Of a DNA stretch of 9,602 nucleotides, positions 1 to 5,637 are shown piece by piece. How positions within the stretch are numbered: position 1 is the first letter of the stretch; every line of letters starts with the position of its first letter. The notes under the pieces were generated by a model that was not told the origin of the DNA, did not search any database, and saw nothing but the letters and a program-made list of their open reading frames with translations. The position numbers and the translations under genes are program-made. Origin of the DNA: Sulfurovum sp. bin170 (GTDB lineage Bacteria > Campylobacterota > Campylobacteria > Campylobacterales > Sulfurovaceae); NCBI RefSeq assembly GCF_010892395.1, contig NZ_JAACKB010000241.1, positions 1 through 9,602 on the forward strand. The letters are read 5' to 3'.

Positions 1-1
1 G

Positions 2-77
2 TGGTGACCCGTCTAGGATTCGAACCTAGGGCCCATTCCTTAAAAGGGAATTGCTCTACCAACTGAGCTAACGGGTC
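2..77 (-). tRNA. tRNA-Lys (anticodon UUU)
   Basis: Read on the minus strand, the sequence folds as a full 76-nt cloverleaf including an encoded CCA end. The acceptor stem is GACCCGT paired with ACGGGTC, followed by discriminator A and CCA at positions 5 to 2. The D arm contains AGCTCAGTTGGTAGAGC. The anticodon stem ATTCC/GGAAT encloses the 7-base loop CTTTTAA, which places TTT at positions 34-36 and so decodes lysine codons AAA and AAG. The T arm carries the canonical TTCGAAT loop between CTAGG and CCTAG. The window starts one base past its 3' end, so further tRNAs of a cluster could lie to the left. A strong promoter sits just upstream. Confidence 0.97.
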
Positions 78-90
78 ACGATTTTTATTA

Positions 91-108
91 ACTTACCATG
101 TGATAAGT
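91..108 (-). other. Small hairpin in the tRNA-Lys precursor leader
   Basis: ACTTA (91-95) and TAAGT (104-108) form a 5-bp stem with a partly pairing interior. It lies at the expected 5' end of the primary transcript, between the predicted start point near 109 and the mature tRNA end at 77. It could be part of the precursor removed by RNase P. It is short and could be chance. Confidence 0.35.
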
Positions 109-115
109 GGACGGA

Positions 116-144
116 ATTATAGCCTATGGTTTACTATATGTCAA
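116..144 (-). promoter_or_regulatory. Consensus sigma-70 promoter of the tRNA-Lys gene
   Basis: On the minus strand a perfect TTGACA (-35, 139-144) is followed after exactly 17 bases by a perfect TATAAT (-10, 116-121). The predicted start is near 109, about 32 bases upstream of the mature tRNA. A full -35 box stands out because the other promoters in this window show only the -10. The discriminator TTCCGTCC is moderately GC-rich, as in stable-RNA promoters. The -35 box begins only about 15 bases past the stop codon of the cinA-like gene on the same strand. Confidence 0.9.
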
Positions 145-159
145 GGGTTTTTGTGTAAT

Positions 160-642
160 TTATAGATTTTTTTTCAAAAGTGCTATTGCCGTGTCAGTTG
201 CTTGGAGTTGGACAGACTCTCTCTCTCCTTTAAATAGGTGTCGCTCTATAATTATATTGGTTTGGTTTAAGATACCAATATAGACCGTACCCACTGGTTT
301 TTCATCCGTTCCTCCTGTCGGCCCAGCGATACCACTTACGGCTATCGTGTAGTCTGCATTGGCAAGTTTTGCAATGCCTTTTAACATCTCCTCGACACAC
401 TCTTTGCTTACTGCACCATGCTCCATTAAGGTCTCTTCTGATACCCCTAGCCACTTTGATTTTATCTCGTTGGAGTAGGTGACACATGAGCCATTGAGGA
501 CTGCTGATGCTCCTGAGATGGCTGTGAACTCTGATGCTATCCGTCCTCCTGTGCAACTTTCGGCAAATGAGATTGTTTGATTTTTCTCTTTTAGGATGTT
601 TATTATATCTATGCTGTTCTGTTTTGTAGTATTCTTTTTCAT
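160..642 (-). CDS. CinA C-terminal domain protein, probable nicotinamide-nucleotide amidohydrolase (PncC-like)
   Basis: A 160-residue stand-alone CinA C-terminal domain. Members of this family deamidate nicotinamide mononucleotide to nicotinate mononucleotide in the cytoplasm, recycling NMN released by DNA ligase and other reactions. Visible signatures are FAESCTGGRIAS (residues 26-37, with the conserved Ser29), GASAVLNGSCVTYSNEIK (44-61), HGAVS (75-79) and SGIAGPTGGTDEKPVGTVY (103-121). The length is typical for the single-domain form; the N-terminal COG1058 domain of full CinA is absent, so no competence role should be assumed. A longer in-frame ORF reaches back to 810 but would run through the divergent gene at 735. 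The ATG at 642 gives the normal N-terminus. It has no recognisable Shine-Dalgarno sequence and lies 6 bases after a TATAAT, so it may be leaderless. Confidence 0.88.
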   Translation of the reverse strand: MKKNTTKQNSIDIINILKEKNQTISFAESCTGGRIASEFTAISGASAVLNGSCVTYSNEIKSKWLGVSEETLMEHGAVSKECVEEMLKGIAKLANADYTIAVSGIAGPTGGTDEKPVGTVYIGILNQTNIIIERHLFKGERESVQLQATDTAIALLKKNL

Positions 643-648
643 GGAGTA

Positions 649-654
649 ATTATA
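649..654 (-). promoter_or_regulatory. -10 box of the cinA-like gene, possibly giving a leaderless mRNA
   Basis: TATAAT on the minus strand is separated from the ATG at 642 by only TACTCC. A start 7 bases after the -10 would fall on the A of the start codon. No AGGA-like site precedes the ATG. A TTGAAA at 675-680 lies 20 bases upstream, too far for a good -35. The inference is promoter-driven leaderless transcription. Confidence 0.55.
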
Positions 655-699
655 GCGAAATAGAGTTGATAATATTTCAAATAATAAATAAAATTCAGC

Positions 700-705
700 T
701 ATAAT
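700..705 (+). promoter_or_regulatory. -10 box of the DUF234-like gene/helicase unit
   Basis: TATAAT on the plus strand sits about 30 bases upstream of the ATG at 735, predicting a start near 712 and a leader of about 22 bases. AAGG (721-724) is a modest ribosome binding site 10 bases before the ATG. With the opposing box at 649-654 this is a compact divergent promoter region, AT-rich between the two boxes. Confidence 0.6.
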
Positions 706-734
706 TCCCAAAATCATTTCAAGGTCTTTCACAT

Positions 735-1655
735 ATGTCGCAACCAACCATCCTCCAACAATTTCGCTCTTTTTGCTATCAAAACAATGCCACCAACTTA
801 GAAGTTGCATTAGAATACTTTTCTGTGTTTGGAGGGATGGGTTGGAGAGTCGATTTGACCAAACCTCTGGATGAACTCATAGAGGAGAAAGTTCTAAACA
901 ACTACCGTTATATCCATGGAGATACCACCAAGATTACACAAAGCAAAGAGATTCATCATAAAGTGCTTTCTGCCCTTGCAACAGGCGACAGACGAGAACA
1001 CTCTGCTTTTAAAAAGGCTCAAACAAATAAAGAATCTGGTGAGGAATCTGTAGATTTTATGATAAAAGAGGGGCTTTTGTCTAAAGATGTATCGGTAGAA
1101 AAACCACTAGAAAATCATGAAAAAGTATCCATTAAGCTTCTATTCAATCAACCATTTATGCGTTTTTGGTTTGCTGTTATCTCTCCTTATTATAAGGGTA
1201 TTAAAGCAGGAGAGTACAAGGAAGTTAAAGAGCGTTGGAATCAAATGAGAGGGGAGTTTACCAACCTTATCTACCAACAACTTTTTATGGAGCTTATCAA
1301 AAAAAGTTACAATGAGACAAGCCAAGACCCCATAATCAAGATAGGTTCATATTGGGATACCAATGTAGAGATAGACCTTTTAGCCAAAACAAAATCAGGC
1401 AAAATGATAGCAGGTGCGTGTAAGTTCTCTAAGGCAAAAGCCAAAAAGAGTGAGCTTACAAAGCTAAAAGAGAAGTGTCAACAAGCAGAACTGGATATAG
1501 AGAGTTATGTGATTTTTTCTAAAAACAGGTTTTCGACTGAACTTAAAAAAGAGAAAGGTGAAAAGCTTCAACTTTTTTCGCTGAAAAGTTTGGGAAATCT
1601 TCTGTTTGAGCTTAGTGAAAAAGATATGTTAGTTAATACGAATAAGAAGTACTAG
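735..1655 (+). CDS. DUF234-like protein with a PD-(D/E)XK-type C-terminal domain
   Basis: 306 residues, no signal peptide or membrane segment, so cytoplasmic. The C-terminal half resembles DUF234, the domain usually found behind archaeal-type AAA ATPases: an FMRFWFAVISPYY block (141-153), then a region equivalent to the nuclease-like core, IGSYWDTNVEIDLLAK (203-218) followed by IAGACKFS (225-232). In the PD-(D/E)XK fold the Asp of EID (D214) and a later (D/E)-X-K are expected. Here the second element reads A228-C229-K230, so the acidic residue is replaced by alanine and cleavage activity is doubtful. The N-terminal part (1-130) has no domain I can name and lacks Walker motifs, so the usual ATPase partner domain is missing. 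The TAG stop is followed directly by the ATG of the helicase, so the two genes are probably co-transcribed and translationally coupled. The family assignment is from pattern memory; the function is unknown. Confidence 0.7.
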   Translation: MSQPTILQQFRSFCYQNNATNLEVALEYFSVFGGMGWRVDLTKPLDELIEEKVLNNYRYIHGDTTKITQSKEIHHKVLSALATGDRREHSAFKKAQTNKESGEESVDFMIKEGLLSKDVSVEKPLENHEKVSIKLLFNQPFMRFWFAVISPYYKGIKAGEYKEVKERWNQMRGEFTNLIYQQLFMELIKKSYNETSQDPIIKIGSYWDTNVEIDLLAKTKSGKMIAGACKFSKAKAKKSELTKLKEKCQQAELDIESYVIFSKNRFSTELKKEKGEKLQLFSLKSLGNLLFELSEKDMLVNTNKKY

Positions 1656-2897
1656 ATGCCTTTTACAAAACTAAATCTATCTAAATCTCTACAGCAGATA
1701 CTTCAACAAAACAACTATACAGAGCCAACTCCCATACAAAAAAAAGTTATTCCTCTTGTCTTAAAAAAACAAGACATCATGGCACAAGCTCAAACAGGTA
1801 GTGGGAAGAGTGCCTCTTTTGTATTGCCTATTTTAGAGCTATTATCCAAAAATCCTACAGAGGGGAAGCGAAAGATAAAAGTATTGGTTTTAACCCCTAC
1901 TCGTGAGCTTACCTTGCAAGTAGCAGAGACCTTTACGCTGTTTGGAAAAGCCATCTCTCCTAGACCAAAAGTTGTCTCTGTTATTGGTGGAGAGGGAATT
2001 GGAGAGCAAATTTATGCCATTCAAAAAGGGTGTGACATTGTTGTGGCTACCTCAGGACGGTTTTTGGATATTTTGAGTAAAAATCAGATGAGTCTGAAAC
2101 ATTTAGAGTTTTTGGTACTTGATGAGGCAGACAAGATGTTAAACCTTGGATTTTCAGAAGAGTTAGATGCCATTTTAGAAGCGATACCAACCAAAAGACA
2201 GAACCTTCTATTCTCGGCAACCTATCCTGAAAAAATGCTACAAATCGCCTCAAAAGTAACTCAAAAAGCGATAAGAGTAACCATAGAAAATGAGACACCA
2301 ACCGTTGCGAATATAAAGCAGAGAGTTATAGAGGTCAATCCTGAAAATAGAGGTCCTCTACTTCGCTATTTATTAAAAAAAGAGAAGTGGAAACAGGTAT
2401 TGGTTTTTATGGCAAACAGAAGAGCCACCGACAACATAGCTGAGAAGTTTAGAAAGCGTGGCTATTTGGCTGAGTCATTTCACGGTGATTTATCACAAGA
2501 AGACCGTAACTACACCATAGCAGAATTTAAGGCTAAAAAAATTCAGATTCTTTTTACCACGGATATTATCTCTCGCGGATTGCATATAGAAGGGATAGAT
2601 TGTGTTATAAATTTTGACCTACCTCGTTCTCCTGCTGATTATATTCATAGAATAGGACGAACAGGAAGAGCAGGAAAGTCTGGTGAGGCTGTCACTTTTA
2701 TAGGTCATGAAGAACAATCACATTTTAGAGTTATAGAGAAACGCAGTCAGATTAAACTTGAAAGAGAGCAGATAAAAGGTTATGAACTAATAGGAGAAGC
2801 ACCTTTAAAAGTTAAAGGGAAAGCACCTGTTAAGGGTAAGAGAAAGAGTAAAAAAGATAAGCTTCGTGAACTTATGAGGAAAGAAGAGAGTTCGTAA
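1656..2897 (+). CDS. DEAD-box ATP-dependent RNA helicase, RhlE-like
   Basis: 413 residues with a complete two-RecA-domain helicase core. Visible motifs are the Q motif with Phe3 and Gln28, motif I AQTGSGKS (45-52), Ia PTRE (81-84), Ib TSGR (132-135, usually TPGR), II DEAD (156-159), III SAT (187-189), V TTDIISRGLHI (301-311) and VI HRIGRTGR (331-338). The family unwinds short RNA duplexes with ATP, in ribosome assembly and mRNA turnover, with particular importance in the cold. The short basic tail (about 375-413) is lysine-rich, as in RhlE-type enzymes that use it for RNA binding. There is no gap to the preceding DUF234-like gene and only a weak ribosome binding site, pointing to translational coupling. 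The last codons recur as a decayed copy at 5433-5474. The 25-base gap to the convergent gene downstream has no clear terminator. Confidence 0.95.
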   Translation: MPFTKLNLSKSLQQILQQNNYTEPTPIQKKVIPLVLKKQDIMAQAQTGSGKSASFVLPILELLSKNPTEGKRKIKVLVLTPTRELTLQVAETFTLFGKAISPRPKVVSVIGGEGIGEQIYAIQKGCDIVVATSGRFLDILSKNQMSLKHLEFLVLDEADKMLNLGFSEELDAILEAIPTKRQNLLFSATYPEKMLQIASKVTQKAIRVTIENETPTVANIKQRVIEVNPENRGPLLRYLLKKEKWKQVLVFMANRRATDNIAEKFRKRGYLAESFHGDLSQEDRNYTIAEFKAKKIQILFTTDIISRGLHIEGIDCVINFDLPRSPADYIHRIGRTGRAGKSGEAVTFIGHEEQSHFRVIEKRSQIKLEREQIKGYELIGEAPLKVKGKAPVKGKRKSKKDKLRELMRKEESS

Positions 2898-2922
2898 TAT
2901 ATTTCTCTTATAGTCCCACAGT

Positions 2923-4197
2923 TTATACATATTGACTTTCCACATCAGGAAAGTTCTCAATCATCTCATCATAATTTTTATACTTTTTTAAAGCACAAAC
3001 AACCTCATCTAAAGGTTCAGAATAAATCACAGGTAAATCAAATTCATGCTCTTCAATTTTAAAAGCTAACTGCTCATGAGGTGGGTTAAACTGTGCATTT
3101 ACACCCTCTTTGTTTCCTCGTGCATCTACTCTGTACCAACCAAACTCTTTTAAATAAATAGAGTTTAGTCCATGAAGACAATAGATATCTTTTTTATACT
3201 CTGAGCAGCTCAATCTCTGATAGCAAAATCCTGTAGGAATACCATTGGCTCGTAAAAGTCCTGCTAATAAGTGGCTTTTGGCATAACACCAACCTGTCTT
3301 ATACTTCAAAACATCTGATGCTTTGTAAGTAGTAATTTCATCTCTGTAATCACCTGAATGGTTGATGTTATCTCGAACATATTCAAAACATTTTTTGGTT
3401 ATTTGAGTATCAGTTTTGCACCCATTAGCTAAGTTCATAGCCAAAGAGTATACTTTCTTGTTTGAGTAGTCTACTATGGGTGTCTCTTCTAAATATTTTT
3501 GCATATCTTTAACCACCAACATTTCATCAGCCCCTTGTTGAAACTCATAATCTGTTTTGACTATTTGGGCAACATAGCCTTTGGCTTCAAGTCTATTTAT
3601 AACCTTATCAAGATAAGGAGAGTACTCATTTTCTAAACTCATCAGAGGAAATATCCGTACCTCTTTAGCCACTCGCAACATCTCCATTATAGCATTCAAA
3701 TGAAACTCAAAATCTAAATGTTCACTGTACAAAAAGAGGAAATGAGAACAGAGTGCCAACTCAAATTGCTTATCTGAAAAAGAGAGTGAAGGCAACATCT
3801 CATGAACATAACGACACTCTTTTAAACCTTGTTCATAATCTTCTAAAAAATTCTTCATTGCACCCATACGAGTTGACTCCAACTCATCAGGGTTTTTAAT
3901 GTTTTTCCATACAAAACTAGTTGAGTTTTCCCGTACCATCGCCATAACTTCTCGTGCAACCTCATCTATACGCTCGGAGAGTTGCCCTTTTGTAAACTCA
4001 TAAATAGGGTCGATAGAAGTTATCTCTCCTCCCAACTCTGTAAGCTCTGCATTAAAAGAGGAAGGACCATCGCCACAGCCAAGTATTTTGGAGTTTAAAT
4101 CTTGTTGACTTAAATTGAATATGGTTTTGTATTCATCTAAGTTTCTGCCCCATGGGACGATGCTTTTTAGTTTATAGTTTTCGTTATTTGTATTCAT
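2923..4197 (-). CDS. Fusion of a SAM-dependent methyltransferase and a transglutaminase-like domain
   Basis: 424 residues from the ATG at 4197, which has a good TAGGA ribosome binding site 6 bases away; a longer ORF to 4269 runs into a repeat and is rejected. The N-terminal domain (about 10-230) is a class I methyltransferase: motif I ILGCGDG (38-44), then the acidic residue D63 that would bind SAM ribose, and LALCSHFLFL (147-156) as the post-II strand. The substrate is unknown. The C-terminal domain (about 233-424) is a transglutaminase-like cysteine peptidase fold with the catalytic triad visible as Cys304 (KTGWCYAKSH), His342 (YCLHGLNS) and Asp358 (YRVDARGNK). Both parts resemble separate bacterial families; here they are in one frame, joined around Met232 (codon 3502-3504). 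No signal peptide is visible, so it is probably cytoplasmic. It is convergent with the helicase gene and has no obvious operon partner. Confidence 0.85.
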   Translation of the reverse strand: MNTNNENYKLKSIVPWGRNLDEYKTIFNLSQQDLNSKILGCGDGPSSFNAELTELGGEITSIDPIYEFTKGQLSERIDEVAREVMAMVRENSTSFVWKNIKNPDELESTRMGAMKNFLEDYEQGLKECRYVHEMLPSLSFSDKQFELALCSHFLFLYSEHLDFEFHLNAIMEMLRVAKEVRIFPLMSLENEYSPYLDKVINRLEAKGYVAQIVKTDYEFQQGADEMLVVKDMQKYLEETPIVDYSNKKVYSLAMNLANGCKTDTQITKKCFEYVRDNINHSGDYRDEITTYKASDVLKYKTGWCYAKSHLLAGLLRANGIPTGFCYQRLSCSEYKKDIYCLHGLNSIYLKEFGWYRVDARGNKEGVNAQFNPPHEQLAFKIEEHEFDLPVIYSEPLDEVVCALKKYKNYDEMIENFPDVESQYV

Positions 4198-4225
4198 TGC
4201 TATTCCTAAAATTATATAAATTTCC

Positions 4226-4257
4226 GTAGGGTGTTTTCCCATGAAAACACCGTCAAA
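4226..4257 (+). repeat. REP-like unit 1, plus orientation
   Basis: The unit begins GTAGGG and contains a perfect 8-bp hairpin, GGTGTTTT paired with AAAACACC around the loop CCCATG, then ends in GTCAAA. A GTAGGG-type head followed by a hairpin is the usual design of REP elements mobilised by RAYT (TnpA-REP) transposases. No such transposase is in the window. Confidence 0.75.
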
Positions 4258-4292
4258 ACCAAATAACATAGGTATTGAAATTTTAAATATTA

Positions 4293-4323
4293 TTTGACGG
4301 TATTGTCAGGGACAACACCCTAC
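4293..4323 (-). repeat. REP-like unit 2, inverted partner of unit 1
   Basis: Read on the minus strand it starts GTAGGGTGTTGTCCC and ends ACCGTCAAA, matching unit 1 almost throughout, with one base less and a few changes in the hairpin. Its own stem, GGTATTGTC with GACAACACC, has one mismatch. Units 1 and 2 face each other across about 35 AT-rich bases, so the pair (4226-4323) forms a BIME-like palindromic structure. It lies upstream of the methyltransferase-transglutaminase gene. Confidence 0.75.
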
Positions 4324-4604
4324 ACGCATGTTAATAAAAAGTGATAAAGTTATCAGTAGATAAAAAGTAAGAGGCTAAAGCCAAACCCTAAGAAGCGTTC
4401 TTGTAGTTTGAATATGTTTAAATGTTTTTAATAATTTTATGGTTTGCTCCTTAAAGTTTTTTGTATGTGGAAGTTTAGAGGGTTTTCGGTTAGAGTTGGC
4501 TTATGGGTAATCAATGGTTCTTCTCATAAAATAGCAAAATAAAGTTATATACAAAACAACAAAAAGAAAAAGCATCAAATATAGATTTTAAAATATTAGG
4601 TATA
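4324..4604. other. AT-rich intergenic stretch without a gene
   Basis: I see no ORF with coding character on either strand. Two small hairpins lie side by side: GGC-TAAA-GCC (4373-4382) and AAGAA-GCG-TTCTT (4390-4402). The first is part of a 13-base match, in inverted orientation, to the ileS leader element at 5555-5567. The rest is low-complexity AT-rich sequence, apparently decayed DNA between mobile-type elements. Confidence 0.6.
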
Positions 4605-4611
4605 TTTTAGA

Positions 4612-4617
4612 TATAAT
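4612..4617 (+). promoter_or_regulatory. -10 box of the toxin-antitoxin operon
   Basis: TATAAT lies in the context TTTTAGATATAAT (4605-4617), 30 bases before the antitoxin ATG. The predicted start is near 4624. The same 13-base core recurs upstream of ileS. Type II antitoxins commonly repress their own promoter; no clear operator palindrome is visible here. Confidence 0.65.
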
Positions 4618-4647
4618 GACTCATACATTTAAAAAAAGGATTTTATC

Positions 4648-4893
4648 ATGCAAACATTAACCGTAAATATTCAAGATAATTTTGTACAAGATTTTTTAAC
4701 TATTATTGAACATTATAAAGATAAAGTTCAACTGCAAAAAGATAAAAATTTAGAATTAGATCCATATTTTTACGAAAGACAAAAACAATTACAACAGGAC
4801 TTACTAGCAGTTGAAAATGGTACTGCTGAAATGATTTCACATTCTGATTTGTGGAATAATATAAACAATCATTTGAAAACATTGAATAACTAA
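4648..4893 (+). CDS. Putative antitoxin of a RelE/ParE-type system
   Basis: 81 residues, directly upstream of a RelE/ParE-like toxin, with its TAA stop abutting the toxin ATG. It has a clear AAAGGA ribosome binding site about 8 bases before the start. The sequence starts MQTLTVNIQDNF, a short beta strand as in the dimerising N-terminus of many antitoxins. A charged helical region with many Lys, Gln and Glu follows (about 22-55), then a C-terminal tail (65-81) that would wrap the toxin. The role is assigned mainly from gene order, size and composition; I cannot place it in a named antitoxin family. The gene is much richer in AT than ileS or the helicase, which suggests transfer. Confidence 0.75.
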   Translation: MQTLTVNIQDNFVQDFLTIIEHYKDKVQLQKDKNLELDPYFYERQKQLQQDLLAVENGTAEMISHSDLWNNINNHLKTLNN

Positions 4894-5178
4894 ATGACAA
4901 TAATTTATAAAAAAACTTTTGAAAATCAGTTATTACATATTATAAATCATATAGCAAAAGATAAAATTGGTGCTAGTATAGGTTTTGCTAATGAACTTGA
5001 AGAATTAATATTTTTAATACCTGATAATCCTTTTAAATACAAACCATCAATATATTTTGATAATAAAAACATAAGAGATATGACATACAAAGGTTATACA
5101 ATAAATTATAAAGTAAATTTTGACAAAAATCTAATTGAGGTTTTACGAATATTTAATAGAAATAAACCGTCAAGATAA
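4894..5178 (+). CDS. RelE/ParE-superfamily toxin
   Basis: 94 residues with the compact RelE/ParE layout: two N-terminal helices (about 8-42), a PDNPFKYKPS turn (43-52), then strands IRDMTYKGYTINYKV (60-74) and IEVLRIFNRNK (81-91), the family's usual ending with basic residues R85 and R89. ParE members poison DNA gyrase and RelE members cleave mRNA on the ribosome. The sequence alone does not decide between them; the NPFKYKPS-type loop looks more like the ParE side. The gene follows the antitoxin with no gap. Its stop codon abuts the stop of the convergent gene fragment at 5179, so the cassette's edge sits exactly at another gene's 3' end. Confidence 0.82.
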   Translation: MTIIYKKTFENQLLHIINHIAKDKIGASIGFANELEELIFLIPDNPFKYKPSIYFDNKNIRDMTYKGYTINYKVNFDKNLIEVLRIFNRNKPSR

Positions 5179-5433
5179 CTATGCAAACAGCTCTCCTCGT
5201 ATCAAATCCAATTGTGAATTGACATTCAACAGACACTCACCAATATTCTTAGAAGATATACCAATCACTTCTGCTCTCTCTTCAAGGGTATCCATTACCG
5301 ATACTATCTGTTTAATGGTCTCTCTCGCTTTCTCTTTAGAGATTAAATTCTTTTTAGCGATATCAAGATAATCATTGTCCAGTCTCTTGATATTTTTATG
5401 TTTAAGGCTGAGTGATATATAATGTTCTGCTAA
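5179..5433 (-). pseudogene. 5'-truncated gene fragment, C-terminal 84 codons of an unknown helical protein
   Basis: On the minus strand an open frame encodes 84 residues ending LIRGELFA and a TAG at 5179-5181. It reads like real protein: strongly helical, charged, with heptad-like stretches such as KEKARETIKQIVSVMDTLEE and a plausible C-terminus. It has no start. The first ATG is at codon 47 without a ribosome binding site, and upstream the frame closes at a TAA within the copied helicase tail. The protein sequence therefore stops exactly where the helicase-tail copy (5433-5474) begins, so the 5' part was lost at that junction. I do not recognise the family. A plus-strand ORF over the same bases (5135-5371) looks like its shadow. 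Confidence 0.65.
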
Positions 5434-5474
5434 AGGATAAGCTTCGTGAACTTATGGGGAAAGAGGGTTCATAA
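5433..5474 (+). pseudogene. Remnant copy of the 3' end of the DEAD-box helicase gene
   Basis: Fourteen codons including the stop read KDKLRELMGKEGS, against KDKLRELMRKEESS at the end of the helicase at 2853-2897. Positions 5436-5464 match 2856-2884 at 28 of 29 bases; then comes a one-codon deletion and a few changes, and both end in TAA. The reading frame and stop are preserved. The bases just downstream also resemble each other weakly (ATAATCCCACC here, ATAGTCCCACA after the helicase), so the copied segment may include the flank. Confidence 0.85.
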
Positions 5475-5497
5475 CCATACCAAAAACAACTTTTAGA

Positions 5498-5503
5498 TAT
5501 AAT
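5498..5503 (+). promoter_or_regulatory. -10 box of ileS
   Basis: TATAAT in the context TTTTAGATATAAT (5491-5503), identical over 13 bases to the toxin-antitoxin promoter. The T-rich stretch upstream and lack of a -35 fit Campylobacterota-type promoters. The predicted start is near 5510, giving an ileS leader of about 128 bases that contains the hairpin element at 5553-5601. Confidence 0.6.
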
Positions 5504-5552
5504 CCCACCAATTATTATATACCCATTATATTTCTTGAAAAACTTAGGAATT

Positions 5553-5601
5553 GATGGCTTTAGCCTCGCAAAATACGGGACTAAAGTCTCCGTTTCCAAG
5601 A
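5553..5601. repeat. REP-like double-hairpin element in the ileS leader
   Basis: Two short stems lie close together: GGC-TTTA-GCC (5556-5565) and GGGAC-TAAA-GTCTC (5577-5590, one G-T pair), joined by TCGCAAAATAC. The loops TTTA and TAAA are complementary. Bases 5555-5567 recur inverted at 4371-4383. The design and copy suggest a small dispersed repeat rather than a leader specific to ileS. Whether other copies exist in the genome cannot be seen here. Confidence 0.5.
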
Positions 5602-5637
5602 TAGTTTTGTAATTGGGTAAAAAAGGCAAAGAATATA

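Noticed and set aside
643..810. Upstream in-frame extension of the cinA-like gene to 810
   Set aside because: It would cover both divergent promoters and the start of the gene at 735, and the extra 56 residues do not belong to the family.
2898..2922. Bidirectional terminator between the helicase and fusion genes
   Set aside because: Only a weak 6-bp AAGAGA/TCTCTT pairing with a long loop near 2885-2909; not convincing.
4198..4269. Upstream extension of the fusion gene to 4269
   Set aside because: It runs through REP-like unit 1, and the ATG at 4197 has a good ribosome binding site.
4324..4604. Possible CRISPR or tandem array in the AT-rich stretch
   Set aside because: No regularly spaced direct repeat is present; only isolated short hairpins.
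5135..5371. Plus-strand 78-codon ORF overlapping the toxin end
   Set aside because: Out of frame with the toxin, no ribosome binding site, and opposite to the protein-like minus-strand fragment.
5402..5629. Minus-strand 75-codon ORF across the ileS leader
   Set aside because: It runs through a promoter, a repeat and the helicase-tail copy; no ribosome binding site or family-like sequence.
5510..5637. T-box riboswitch upstream of ileS
   Set aside because: No T-box consensus, no specifier stem and no antiterminator/terminator pair are visible, and the hairpins look like a dispersed repeat.
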